DNA of 64,000 nucleotides from Strigamia acuminata (GCA_949358305.1 OX442321.1:7341605-7405604), one strand, 5' to 3'; shown: positions 43,801 to 55,613, numbered from the stretch's first letter. Notes: generated from the letters alone by a model not told the origin. Numbers and translations: made by a program.

Positions 43801-45628
43801 TCAATTGACTATCGTGCAAAATCTCACTACTAATAACTCCAGGAACCCAACTATTACCGACAACAGCATTCCACAAGAAAACAGGACGAATGGACCACGC
43901 ATTTGACCAAACGAAATGGGATAGAATAAATGATCCTCACCGCAATTGCGCCAGATGTTTAAGTAGCGATTATGCAACAAGTGTTGTATTCCACATTCCT
44001 TCAACTGCACGATTCTGTACATTTATTTAAAAAAAATTAATAATTAAAATCCTGGTTTATTCCACGACTAATTACTTTTGATTGAAAAACTCCTTGTAAG
44101 CAAAACGTTTTGAGAAAATGAGTGGCACAAATACACTAGCCATGGGCTTATCCAGAAATGAAAAACTACAGTTTGCTATTATACGGTCTGTTGCAATAAA
44201 TCCAGCTTTTTGTCCGAATGCGGTTTCAATTCCTTCCTTTTCATTTTTCACTGGCAGAAATGATGTATTGTGGAATAAACTCTGTTGTAAATCAAAGAAT
44301 ATGTTTAATTTACCTTTATTGGACATACGTATTATTATTATGTTGTACCTTAAAGATTTCTTCACCCGTGCTTCTGTGCACAACGACGGGTAAATAATCA
44401 GTATTGTAAACCATTTCTTCAATTGACTGAAATGGAATTTTGATTTTATTCGTTGCAAACAAAGCAGTGAACAATGAAGTGTAGACAGATAAAAGCAACC
44501 ATGACAAGATCAGAAAAACCAAAAGACAAAACTTTGCAGAACGCATTGTTGGGGGTGACAAATTGCCTGAAACAATCAAACAATCATCAAGAATGGCATT
44601 AAATTAAACAATTGTCTTCAATAAAATGACGTGTTACATGCCTACTAAGACAATCGGCCACCAAAGGAGAATCTCATTGATAAAACCAAATACACTTATT
44701 GACGATGTGTTTATTCTTATTGAATACGAATTGTCCATTAAAATAAGGAAAATGATCATCAAGTTGACAGCAAATATGCTCAGCCACACATTTCTGCTGA
44801 ATGCTTTCAAGAAGGAGGTCAGAGCCAGTTCTCGGTAATCCAATTTCCGATACAGAATTTTAAAGTCTGCTTCGAACAATGAAGGCGAGATGTCAACATA
44901 GTCTCTCCTCGTCCGAGTAAGAGATACAGAAGTAATATCCGCTTTCTAAAAAATATTATATGTGGAGTAATTATTTGAGAAGCTTATCAGCAAATAAGCT
45001 GATATTATTTTTGAATAATCAAGGTAATATTGGCAGACAGGCTTATAAACAATACTTACTCCTTGTACCACATCACCCATTTGTCCGTACCACTTTCCAT
45101 CTCGAATTTGACCAATGCCGTCTTTGTTATCAAGCATCTCAAAGCTAATATTTTTATTAAAATTAATCAAAATTACATCATAATATGACTATACCGTATT
45201 ACCTAATATTAAATTTCGTATGAAATATGGATAGCACTTGTCCAACATAACCTTCCATTATTACCCTATTGTTTACCTTTCTCATCAAAATGAAGGGCGG
45301 ATACTGCAAATGTGATGAAAAAGAAAAGAAAAAGAAAGAACAAGTAAAGACATTGCAGAATCAGAATTTAAATTACACTGAGCTTGGTTTATCAACACAC
45401 GGTTCAGTTCATTATTAACTGCTCGTCAAAATTCATTTGTCAACGACATATCAAAATGAAAAATAACGATTGGTTACATTTAGTTATTATTGAAATTGTT
45501 TAAAATCTTAGCGTGTGAAGTCTCCATACCGTATGACCTGTTACTTTAATTGGTGTATAACTCATCTCAGACGAATTTGTTGCGGCTGCAGAGCTTATAC
45601 AGCTTACTAGGTGGAATAAATAACACAT
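43801..45628 (-). CDS. IR-7: ionotropic receptor, seven exons, 408 aa
   Basis: Intact member of a second subfamily. Exons (minus): 45530-45628, 45203-45303, 45060-45144, 44642-44945, 44349-44566, 44076-44281, 43801-44014; total 1227 nt in frame. Exon 1 runs from the signal peptide (MCYLFHLVSCISSAAA) straight into SYTPIKVTGHT, which equals exon 3 of the other genes, so the microexon and two introns are gone. S1: VIMEGYVGQVLSIFH, RDGKWYGQMGDVVQG, RTRRDYVDIS. M2: SVYTSLFTALFATNK; S2 begins QSIEEMVYNTDYLP. The C-terminus is longer (VVRFCTIVN). The intron after exon 4 uses a GC donor. IR-5 is its broken near-duplicate. Ligand unknown. Confidence 0.83.
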
Positions 45629-45684
45629 GAAAATGGCTTTTTGTCCCCTGATTCACCTCAACTTACATAGAAGTGCACACAAAT

Positions 45685-45703
45685 GCAACATCTTCGAAAT
45701 TAA
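45685..45703 (-). promoter_or_regulatory. Conserved block upstream of IR-7 start
   Basis: GCAACATCTTCGAAATTAA, about 57 bp upstream of the start; one base differs from the main-subfamily word. Also at about 28911 and 34673 in the related spacers. Confidence 0.4.
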
Positions 45704-47194
45704 ACTACAGTGTCTTCAATATGCTGACAATTGCTAGCAGCAAAACTCAGAAGACTAAACACTGAGCTGTGTTTAAAAGTGAACAAATTGAAACAAATTA
45801 CAAATAAATTTTACTATCCATTAATACATCTGCTTTATGCCGCTAAAGACACAAAACGAATTTCCTGCTGTTGTAACGTTAATACAACTTACTAAACAGA
45901 AAAAAATGTAAACATACAAACGCCTTTTTTTCTTATTCTTCTTACACATTAATGCGTATAAATGCATCTTCGAATTGCTGAAAGATACTGTAGAATGCAG
46001 ACTAAAATCTTCATACTCGTGAATGAGAAACAACAAGCAATGTACTGCAGTCGACTGTTTAAACACGAAAAAAAAATGACGTACAAGTTTAATTCTATTT
46101 TCCTCAGTGACATAAAGGTAGTTGATATATCGATTAAACTACATACGTTTTTATGTATGTACACAGTTTCGAGTCAAACTTAACGACTCGAGTTGAAACT
46201 GATGTTTACACGGCAAGATTAATCGTTTTTTGCTGCGGACTGTCAACCAAATGACAGTTTGTCCGAGATCAATTTACGTTTCTTTTACATTCATACGATA
46301 AATTTAAAATGTCATGTCGGGTAGTAAACGGTAACGACTGTTTGCTAGCTAACATTTGCACGCGTGTTTTGAATCCTCCACACATTATTTTCCGTATAAT
46401 TTTTTATTTGTACATTTCGCTATATTTTTTGTAACTACACGGTACGGTAGTACCGCTTAATGTTAAAATATAAAAATGTATCTGAAAGATACTGTAACTT
46501 CATTTTATACTTTGTTTAATTTAATTTAATATATGGAAAATGGAAAGGACAAAAAAACCCACATGTTTGCAGAGAGAAATAAATTGATGATAATTCGAGA
46601 AAGTCACACTAAAGAAAATGTTACATCTGTGTAACAATAGCTTTTGCTTCAATGTATGGTTGCCCGGAGTTCCCCTGGCAACCACCCGAAATAAAAGTCA
46701 ATTCTATCCCCTATTCGCGACGCTCGTTTGTTGGCGACTCTTTGAGTGCCTGCTCCCTGGTAACCACTAGCTAGTGACCGCTATTTTTTTTATAAAATTT
46801 ATACGAAAATGGTTCGGAAATTTAAGTACATAACCGTAATCAATCTGATTTCATTGTAACAGTTTACACAGCATCCACAAAGCCAATTGCTGCCGATATG
46901 ACAATGAAACACAACGGACAAATAAAAACAAAGCACGTCTACAACATTTAAAACTTTGCAAGATTGGGTTAAGGGTGACACGCCAAAAACAAATGCTCTG
47001 CTCTTAAAACTGCAGCACGTCGCACCACGCTGAAGAAGCGACCCCTTGACGCTTTAATGCAGCACAGACGATACTTAATACACTGATTTTTATTTCCAAT
47101 TTCAATATTTTACATCGACATTAAACTGACAATAAGCTCACGTGTCACTATTAAACTGCAATAAGGAATTAAATTGATATATACATATTTTTTT
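45704..47194. other. Spacer between IR-7 and IR-8
   Basis: Complete version of the spacer that Copia-2 and the foldback element interrupt further left: ATGCATCTTCGAATTGCTGA, CACGGCAAGATTAATCG, CACGGTACGGTAGTACCGC, the empty Copia-2 site (46481-46493), and the block GCGACCCCTTGACGCTTTAATG (47037-47058) next to the IR-8 3' flank. No gene. Confidence 0.65.
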
Positions 47195-49439
47195 TTATAA
47201 TCTCGCTATTATTAACTCCAGCAATCCAATTATGACTGACAACAGCATTCCACAGGCAAACAGAACCACTGGACCACGTATCTGACCAAAAGAAATTGGA
47301 TAGAATAAATTATCCTCGCCGCAATCTTGCCCCGTGTTAAAGTAACGATTAGACAAGAGGTGTAAGAAACCACATTCCTTCAACTGTATGATTCTGTCAT
47401 GTTCATGAAAAAAATGAATTAATAATTAAAAGTCTGGTTTCTAGAAATAGGGCATGTAGTTACTTTTGATTGAAAAACTCCTTGTAAGCAAAATGTTTTG
47501 AAAAAGCCAGTGGCATAAATATGCTACGCACGGGCTTTTCGGCAACTGTTAAACTACAGTTTGTCACTGAATGTTTGGTTGAAAGGAATCCAGCTTTTCT
47601 CTCGAATACTGCGGCAATTCCATCCTTTGCATTTTTCACTTTCAGATATGATGCATTGGGAAATAACCTCTGTTAAAATTAAATAAAGCATTTGTTTACT
47701 GTTATTATGATTTATTGTTTTCAGTTAGACAAAAACCTTAAAGTTGTGTTCAGTGCTACTACTTTCTAAAAAGACAGGTAAATAATCTGTATCGTGAACC
47801 ATTTCCTCAAGTGAATGGAATGGAGTTTTAATATTAGTCGTTGCAAACAAAGCTGTCAACAGTGAAGTGTAAACAGATAAAAGCACTGTTGACAAGGTCA
47901 GAAAAAGAACGAAACAAAATTTCAAAGAATGCAATGATGGAAATGATAAACTGCCTGAAACAAACATCAATAGTAACATTCAATTAATTGCCGTCTAAGA
48001 AATGTCAATTGTACGTACCTACTACGACAATTGGCCACCAGAGAAGAATCTCATTTATAAAACCTACTACACTTATTGAAAAAGGATTTAAACTTGTCGA
48101 CTTTTCCATTAAAATAACGAAAATGATCATCAAATTGACAGCAAATATGCTTAGCCACACATTCGTGCTGAATGCTTTCAAGAAGTTAGTCAGAGACCAT
48201 TCACGGTAATCCAATTTTCGATACACAATTTTTAAGTCTAATACAAACAACGAAGGCGAGTACTCGACATAGTCTCTCGTCGTTCGAGAAAGACCTAGAA
48301 AAGTACCAATATCCGCTGTCTAAAAATAAAATCAAATTTTTTTACTTATAGCTTATCAGCAAATATTATTTTTGTAGAATCAGGGTATTAACTTTGGAAA
48401 ACAAGCTTACAAGCAATACTTACTCCATGTACAATTTCACCCATCAATCCATTCCATTTCCCATCTCGAATTTGGCCAAAAACCATCCCTTTGATTTCAG
48501 TCAACTTAAAGCTAATTTTAAAAATAAACTTCAAACAAAATTCCATCAACTTATGATCATTACCTAATATTATAATTTGTACGAAAGATGGACAACAGTT
48601 GTCCATAATAACCATCCATTATTACTGAATTGTTTTCCTCTCTGAAGATAACATACGGCGGGTACTGCAAATTATATATTAAAATAAAAGAAAAGAAAAA
48701 GGCAAAGAAGAAATAAATATAGATTTTGCAGAATCAGAATTCAATATATGCTTGATTTGTCTACTCACGCGTCAGTCTATTTTAATTACTCGTAAAAATG
48801 GATGTGAACAAACTCATTGAACACGGTGCATCTAACTTATTGTTATGTACAAAAAAGTCAACGACATATCAAAATGAAACTTGACAATTGGTTCAATTTA
48901 AAGTTATCTCTAAATGCTACAAAATCAACCTTAGGATAGGAAGTGCATACCGTAAATCCTGCTACTTCAATTGGTGTATTACTCTTGTCAGATATATTCG
49001 TTGACGTAATCTTTAATTTCATAAAATGTAAAACTCGTTAGAATGGAAATATTGTCTTTGAAGACTCGTCCAATTGTGAAAATTTTGTTTTCAATTAAAA
49101 CACACAATAAAAACCTTGTTTGGGGTTCGTGGAGGTAATAACCAGCCGAATAAAAGATGAAAATAAAGGAGTGTATCGTGTATTGCCTTTTGTAGTTTAA
49201 AAAAATCCAAAATTGGCACTCAATGCACATCTTTACAGCGTACATACTCACTTTTAAAATATTTTTTGAAAAGATATCTAAAAGAAAATTTAAATAATTT
49301 TAAAATGTAAATGCTGTATAAAAAAAACATCACCCGTTTGCAGCGGAGAAATACCAACCGTAATTTTCAAACTTATCAGAGTCAAATTTGTTGCGGCTGA
49401 AAAGCTTACACAGCTTACTAGGAAGAATAAATAACGCAT
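47195..49439 (-). CDS. IR-8: ionotropic receptor, nine exons, 434 aa
   Basis: Intact member of the main subfamily. Exons (minus): 49334-49439, 49252-49277, 48951-49010, 48564-48664, 48424-48511, 48019-48319, 47737-47954, 47464-47669, 47195-47393; same lengths and phases as IR-4. Signal peptide MRYLFFLVSCVSFSAA. S1: YPPYVIFREENNSVIMDGYY, RDGKWNGLMGEIVHG, RTTRDYVEYS. M1 VWLSIFAVNLMIIFVIL; M2 SVYTSLLTALFATTN; S2 NCSLTVAEKPVRSIFMPL; M4 GMLLSVIIGLLELIIARL. Asp-Gly-Tyr-Tyr replaces the usual DGYF. All donors GT. Nothing suggests inactivation. Confidence 0.85.
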
Positions 49440-49494
49440 AAAAATGGCTCTTTGCCCACTGACTCAACTCACTTACATAGAACCGCATAGAAAT

Positions 49495-49513
49495 GCAACA
49501 TCTTCGAAATCAA
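49495..49513 (-). promoter_or_regulatory. Conserved block upstream of IR-8 start
   Basis: GCAACATCTTCGAAATCAA at the usual distance upstream of the start codon. Confidence 0.4.
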
Positions 49514-50584
49514 ACAGGAGAGTTAAACTACAATTTCGACATCTGGCTGAATGATTCTGATAACAAAGGTACTACTTGTACTACATAGTACATACAGTCA
49601 AAGCTAGATTTTTAAATCTTTCTTGTGCAACCTTTTCCACCAATTTGCACCAATTGTTACCTATTTTACTTACATGGAACTGCATACAAATGCATCTTAC
49701 AAAACTAACAAATTTGCTGAAAGTTGATGCACGTAACTCAAGATCAGCATTTAAGGAAAATGCAAATTTGTCTGAACAGAAATAAATTTTGATAGTTTTG
49801 TCAGTTCAAGTAATTGATGACTAAATATTAAAATTTTTGAATTATACAGTTCTAAGTCTTTTAGGTTCGGAAGTTCTATCTGACATAATTAGTTGCTTTT
49901 CTGGACAGTATTTACAAACTAGAAAAAAGTCTTAACAAATTGATTCAAGAAGCGAACACACCTTTCTTTCCAAATTGTATTCAACCAACAAAATAAACAT
50001 TTCTCTAGTGAAAGAAGACACGCCCACTCACACTGACAACTGAATCGTTAAAAACGTTATTCTTACTTGTAAATTGATACCTTATCACATTAACAAGCAA
50101 ACTAAAGCAAACTAAAAAAATATATTTACCGTTAAGTATATTTACCTAAAATTAAAACTGTTTCACTTGCGTACGTAAATAAAGCGACATGTGGGTACAA
50201 GAAGGTACGTCGTCAGAGGTAACGCCACGAGTCAAGAGAGAATTACTGATAATTAGTGAAAGTCTCACTACCGAACGTTAGTTCGAACTGTGCAGAACAG
50301 AATTATCCGTCTACAGCAGATCTCGTACAACAAGTGCGCTTTAAACACACCTCAGAAACTTGATTGTCAGCTAATCGAACAAAAGTGCCGTACTGTTACC
50401 ATATTGTTTTAACGGGGGGCGCTACTGTCGCTAAATAATATATCGCGAAAATGATAAAACGCGATTTTCGCAATTACAAAATTAATGAAAAGCAATCGCG
50501 AATAATCAAATCGCAACAACATATATCGTGAAAGTAGGAAAACGCAAAAAAAGAAAACGCAAAAAAAGAAAACACGAAAAAAAA
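49514..50584. other. IR-8 upstream spacer and unassigned sequence
   Basis: The first 80 bp follow the array spacer (GTTAAACTACAATTTCGACA); from about 49620 the homology stops. The rest is AT-rich with no open frame of note. 50415-50530 has GC-rich islands with repeated TCGCGA words (ATATATCGCGAAAATGATA, AATCGCGAATAATC), perhaps the edge of an unrecognised element. Confidence 0.45.
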
Positions 50585-50805
50585 AACCAATTGCACACAT
50601 TTTACCACGTTTTTCACACATTCTCCCAAGTTTTTGCGGACATTTTCCCAAGATTTTGTGCATATTTTCCCAAGATTTTGTGCATATTTCCCCAAGTTTT
50701 TTCGCACATTTTCCCAAGATTTTGCGCAAATTTTCCGAAGTTTTTGCGCACATTTTGCGTGGTTTTAGCACACATTTCATCATATTTTTGCACACAATTT
50801 ACCAC
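50585..50805. repeat. 22-bp minisatellite
   Basis: About nine or ten degenerate units of CACATTTTCCCAAGATTTTG plus CG (22 bp); the best-kept run is 50639-50750. The overlapping 66-128 aa frames on the minus strand are only the translation of the repeat (NLGKICTKSWENM-like) and are not called as genes. Confidence 0.8.
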
Positions 50806-50940
50806 CCTGTACAACAGTAGAAACTAGAGTTGAAGCCACTTGCGGTGAAGCCTAGACATCCGATGTGGACAACATGTATTGGTGTTGATTTTTCATGCCA
50901 AATTACACTTTTTTGTATCAAAATGCACTTTTTATTGCAT

Positions 50941-51130
50941 TGTGTTGTTAAAACGGGAACTCTCAACTGCCAAAATGACAGCGGTCACATCGGCAAACCG
51001 TGACACGGGATCACGTCTCGGATACGAAATAGGAATGGACCATTCTGCCATCCAGTATATAAACTGTAAACTTTGTAGAATCAATATACTTGTATGAATA
51101 AAACGGTGGTCAATCTTACACTACATTATT
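50941..51130 (+). mobile_element. Candidate solo LTR, copia type
   Basis: TGTTGTTAAAACGGG at 50943 starts like the copia LTRs in this window, with a TATATAAA box near 51055 and GAATAAAACGG near 51096, and a CA end near 51115-51125. Size, TATA and polyadenylation signal fit a 175-185-bp copia LTR. No clear 5-bp duplication found, so the call is tentative. Confidence 0.35.
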
Positions 51131-52250
51131 AATGCCTTTGCATTCAGCAAGTTGCAGAAACTAAAAATATTCAACAATAGTGAGGCCTTTAGGCTTCTAT
51201 ATCAAAAACCAGATAAGCGGATGTCTTGAACACATCAAAATAATTCAAAAATAAATGTAAGTGTATACCTATAATCTGTTAAGCTAGGTACACATGACCT
51301 GATTCCATGCAGGGAATGGTGACTTTCCATGTGCGACCAAAGATTTTGGTCAACATGGTACACATACGTAGTTCCACTTTCCACACATGGAATCTTTCTG
51401 GCAACCGGAATTCTATCCTTTTGGACAGTGATGATGCACAGAAAAATTCAATTGTTTCCGTGCAGGAACAAATTCTGAGTACCCATTGTCGTAATGCAAT
51501 CGATCGTCACCGATTGTACACAAGTAGGAGGTGGTTACTAAATACAAAGACAGATAATATTAAAAATGTTTGATTAATTTATTTTATTATTTATTATTAA
51601 TTATTAATTTAAAAATACTGTAATCCATTTATTTTGCACAATCAAATTCCAATTGTTTTTTAAAGTGGTCACCATTTGTAATTACAACACATGCACGAAT
51701 TGTGTGCACCAAACAATTTCCACGCGCAGAAAGACACAGCCAAACACACAGGTGGAATCATTTCGTTTGCAGCATGACAAACTGAAAATTGTACGAAATT
51801 AAATGAATATAAAGCATTTCAAACACTAACGTAAGAAGATTTGACCAATGGGTGCAATTTACTAACTCGTCTTATCTTCCAATATGCTTCTTTGAATGAA
51901 AACAAACGTATTAAACTTGAAAAATTAATTTTATCACATGGAAAATCAATAAAAATCTTTATTTTAGACCAAAAGTTTACATTTCCTACCAATATAACAT
52001 TGCAATAATAATTATTGCCCTATAAAAAGTCGACTTTTGAGTTAAAAGCGTCAATTTTCGAGCTAAATTTGTTTATTGTGTTTATAAGTTTTGATTGATG
52101 AAGATTGTGATGCAGGAATAATTTAGGCAGTCATTACGGTTGAGAAATCAACATATCTGTTTATTCAAAATAGAAAGAAACGCTAGGTGGCGCTGTAAAT
52201 TATACAGCGTTACAAATTGGAACAGAAAGTAAAAAAAGAGCAATGGGGTA
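51131..52250. other. Gene-less stretch
   Basis: AT-rich, no credible gene. 51295-51400 has short inverted words around TTCCATG (CCATGCAGGGAATGG, CATGGAATC). 51715-51780 repeats part of the IR spacer at 18570-18630 (CGCAGAAAGACA.AGCCAAACACACAGG). 52183-52198 holds CGCTAGGTGGCGCTGT, also present inverted at about 11389-11404. Confidence 0.45.
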
Positions 52251-52684
52251 TACTCTAGTTGCAGTCAAAAAGGCACTTTACAATATGTAGTCCCATTGGT
52301 CGAGCCAGTTTACTGGTGTAGTGATCCGGAAAAGTAGACCCAAACAACAGAATTGCATTACAATGTACAGACATTGTAATCGATTGCCTAGGCAACTGCC
52401 AACAATTCAAAATTGTTTACTTTCCAGACGGTGTAAGCAATAAACATAACAAACATTAGTTTGACATTTTTATATGCGTAAAACTTTGTTTCAATGATGG
52501 AAATAACATTTTTTAATAAGAAAATCAAAATAACATTAACTAAACTAGTCATAATAACCACAACAATAAATAACAATCAAAACTACTTCTCCTAGTAGTA
52601 GTATACAGTCTGGAGTTAGTAGTAAACTGGCTCGACCAATGGGATTACAGATTGTAAAGTGCCTTTTTCACTGCAACTAGAGTA
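52251..52684. mobile_element. MITE-3, TA-flanked, TACTCT ends
   Basis: 434 bp with inverted ends TACTCTAGTTGCAGT...AAAAGGCACTTTACAAT and CATTGGTCGAGCCAGTTTACT. TA flanks both ends. Shares ATTGGTCGAGCC and ACTGGTGTAG with MITE-1. The 62-aa hydrophobic minus-strand frame inside (52388-52576) has no support as a gene. Confidence 0.87.
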
Positions 52685-52824
52685 TAGAACACTCCACTGT
52701 TTATTTTCAAAATGTCGCAATAAGGAAATTTTGTCAGGGCCGGTACTGACGGCCGTGACAAAAGTTCGTCATTGACACGTTACGTAAATAGTGTTTTTTT
52801 TGGCAGCTTCCGATGTGATCCGGT

Positions 52825-53174
52825 TTACTTTCGTCCCGGAAGAAGAGGAAGTCCTGTAGTAGTAGTTGTAGTAGTAGTTGCAGCAGGAGCAGGAGCGGGA
52901 GGAAATGCTTCTTCATATGAAAGTCTTCTCTTACAACAAGAACGCCCGTCGTCAAAGCAGCACACTCCAGGTGCACAATACCAGTGCATACTGCATCTCT
53001 TACAGTAACCCGTAATATATCCACTTGGACAGACTGTGAAAGATACATTACACACAGTAAATGAAATGGCTGCTATTAAGCTTACTTACATCTTTTATCG
53101 TCATCGGAAATGTCAGCATCCAAAGGCACAACAAGTAGTGCAGCAAACAGCAAAATCCCAAAGATACTTCTCAT
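52825..53174 (-). CDS. Small secreted cysteine-rich protein, 97 aa
   Basis: Two exons (minus): 53090-53174 and 52825-53033, joined in phase 1 by a 56-bp intron with a strong GTAAGTAAG donor and TTTCACAG acceptor. The signal peptide is MRSIFGILLFAALLVVPLDA, then an acidic stretch ending in a dibasic KR, then FCPSGYITGYCKRC and six more cysteines (pattern C-8-C-2-C-5-C-4-CC-6-CC), a KRR, a Pro/Ala stretch, eight threonines, and PGRK at the end. Such layout suits an extracellular disulphide-rich peptide, perhaps a precursor cut at the basic pairs. I do not recognise the family and assign no function. It is unrelated to the receptors and lies between MITE-3 and a solo LTR. AATAAA lies downstream near 52700. 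Confidence 0.7.
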
Positions 53175-53391
53175 GGTTATTATTATTACTTATTATCAAC
53201 TAATATTTGTAGTAATATGAATGTTTTGCACAATGTATGAATTGCATCCTGGTATCGTCAATTAATTTTTGTAACAAGAAACCTGAATCAAGCTTTGTAT
53301 CTTCTCTGATACTAGTATATTGTGATGTGGAGAGAATATTTTAGTTGTTTGAGTGGTGTATTTGTAAAGTAGACTTAACAACATATTTAAA

Positions 53392-53975
53392 TGTGACTGC
53401 TATGGTCTCATCCACGAAAGTTTGGGGATAAACTACCATGGTTGGGACGCAAGCTTATGTAAGAATAGAGACAAAGACTCCAGATTGTTAGGTTTTGGTC
53501 TTTAATCGTTGTCTAGGAGTTGCAGTTCCCATCTACCTGTGTTACCTGTGCCATGAAGGCAGGCCAAACCAGCAACCGTCCCGTCACACACAGAGCGGGA
53601 GCTCCATGTATGACGTGGTCAGTTACACAATAACATTCTGCCGTACTTACCCCGTACGACCCATGTAGCCGCTCATGGAGGTTGCAATAGGCACCCGGCC
53701 AAGTCACTGAGCGTCACAGTGGTGAATGGCGAGAAGAGTAGAGTCCACACGGGGCACGATTGCCCAGGCTGCACCAGATCAATCGTCCATGGCTCACTCC
53801 TGACTGTCGACCTCCTCCGTCAACAGACACTCTCTCTCTCTCTCACCACACCACTCGGCTCCCTCCTTCCCTAGTCTGGGTCAGTCCACCTCGCAAGAGG
53901 GGGTGACCTTAGGGCCAATGAGCATTGTATGGAGTGACGCAGGTCACCCAAAGTGTGGGTGGCCAAGCAATCCCA
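53392..53975 (-). mobile_element. Solo LTR, family L3
   Basis: Homologous to 22210-22784 from TGTGACTG to GGTGGCCAAGC. Contains a CT microsatellite (ACTCTCTCTCTCTCTC near 53828). The flanks show no clear duplication. Minus orientation is inferred from the copy beside the gag-like frames at 13272. Confidence 0.5.
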
Positions 53976-54422
53976 TATATATTTTTCTTAAAATGCTTAT
54001 TTCAAATCTAAAAAATTAAAAAGTTAAAAAATAAAGTCTCATTGTGCCACTGGCTACGAAACATGAGATCACTTCCCTAACACTCTTCAATGTTTCTACT
54101 TCTAGACATAAGTTAGGAAATCAGTCTAAAAAAAGTTAACTGATCCACTTCAATGTGGATAATTTTTGGAATAAATTATGCCAAAAGAAAAAAAATAATA
54201 TGTGAGATGAAGTTATGTTCCTTAGTGAAAAACCCAACGGTTAAAGAATACACAACCGGACAAAAATAAAAAAAAACTACACTTTTGCTGGACAAAAGTT
54301 TGGAAATGTCATCTACTTGTACAATAAATTACAACATAAGCTTTCCTCCCTCCCTTAAATACTAGATGATAAGTGGACACTGCCCTTCAGACATGCAAAT
54401 TTTGTTGTGTACGTCCTCAGTT
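53976..54422. other. Gene-less stretch
   Basis: AT-rich, no gene or recognised element. Bounded by the L3 LTR and the hAT-type MITE. Confidence 0.4.
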
Positions 54423-54585
54423 CAAATAGGGCTTGAGCCCAGAGCCCCCAAACTCTAGGGGGCCCCCAAGACACAACGCAATGTACTAAAAAAAAAAAAA
54501 AAAATAGATTACTATTAAAAATGTTGATAAAGGAGTCCCGAAAAAACCTCAAGCCCAAAACCCCAAAAACCTAGATCCGCCACTG
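54423..54585. mobile_element. hAT-type MITE, 163 bp
   Basis: Flanked by an exact 8-bp duplication CCTCAGTT (54415-54422 and 54586-54593). The right end read inverted starts CAGTGGCGGATCTAGG, a common hAT-type terminus; both ends carry GGGCTTGAG words in opposite orientation. An A-run lies in the middle. No coding content. Confidence 0.7.
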
Positions 54586-54599
54586 CCTCAGTTAGACTG

Positions 54600-54852
54600 T
54601 TAAACGTATGTATAGTGAAAAGAAGACAGTTGAATGCAATCCTGTGGAAATAAATCCCGTGTGTTGCTTTTACGTCCAACAGATGGCACTTTTTTCCATA
54701 AAAACATGTTTTTCACGTGTCGCAGGTGTGACATCCATATAGTAGGTACATATAAAAACAAACGCCTATTCGAATGGAACATTGTGTCAAAATTTCAAAG
54801 CAATCGGTAAAGAACTTTCGGAGATTTAAGATTTTGAACAAACAAACATATA
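54600..54852 (+). mobile_element. Probable 3' tail of a non-LTR retrotransposon
   Basis: Contains CAAAATTTCAAAGCAATCGG, AACTTTCGGAGATTTAAG and a final AACAAACAAACATATATATG. This word order with a short terminal repeat resembles the 3' ends of insect RTE-like elements (recognition from memory of the motif, not a search). It abuts the broken exon 8 of IR-9, so its arrival or a linked deletion removed the end of that gene. Confidence 0.4.
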
Positions 54853-55613
54853 TATGATGCATTGGGAAATGAACTCTGTTATGAATTAAATAAAGCATGT
54901 ATTCACTGTAATTATGATTTTTTATTTTCAGTTAGACAAAACCTTAAAGAGAAGTTCGGCAAGACTACTCTCTAAAATGACAGGTAAATAATCTGTATCG
55001 TGAACCATTTCTTCAATTGAGTGAAATGGAATTTTAATTTTGTTCGTTGCAAACAAAGCTGTCAATAATGAAGAGTAAACAGATAAAAGCAGTGTTGACA
55101 AGATTAGAAAAATAAAGAGACAAAATCTCAAAGAATGCAACGATGGAACTGACAAATTGCCTGAAACAAACATCAATAATGCATTCAATTTATTGCCTTC
55201 TAAGCAATGTCAATTGTACGTACCAACAACGACAATTGGCCACCAAAGAAGAATCTCATTTATAAAACCTACTATACTTCTTGAAAATGAATTTAAACGT
55301 GACGAGTTTTCCATTAAAATAAGGAAAATGATTATCAAGTTGACAGCAAATATGCTTAGCCACACATTCGTGCTGAATGCTTTCAAAAAGTCAGTCAGAG
55401 ACCATTCACGGTAATCCAATTTTCGATACGCAATTTTTAAGTGTACTTCGAACAACGAAAGCGAGAACTCAAGGTAATCTCTCCTCTTTCGAGTAATACC
55501 TAGAGTGGCAATCTCCGCTGTCTAAAAAAGAAATCAAATTATTTGACTTACAGCTTATCAGCAAATATTATTTTTGTATAATCAGGGTATTATTGGCACT
55601 TAGGCTTATAAAC

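Noticed and set aside
50409-50827. Repetitive Lys/Asn-rich frames of 66-128 aa
   Set aside because: They are translations of the 22-bp minisatellite; 22 is not a multiple of three, so no single repeat protein is kept.
52388-52576. 62-aa hydrophobic minus-strand frame
   Set aside because: Lies wholly inside MITE-3, with no start context or homologue, and low-complexity composition.
54928-55188. Receptor exon 7 read as starting at an internal Met (MNALLMFV...)
   Set aside because: Those residues lie in the intron; the exon starts after TTTCAG at the GNLS/GSLS codons, as phase and all paralogues show.
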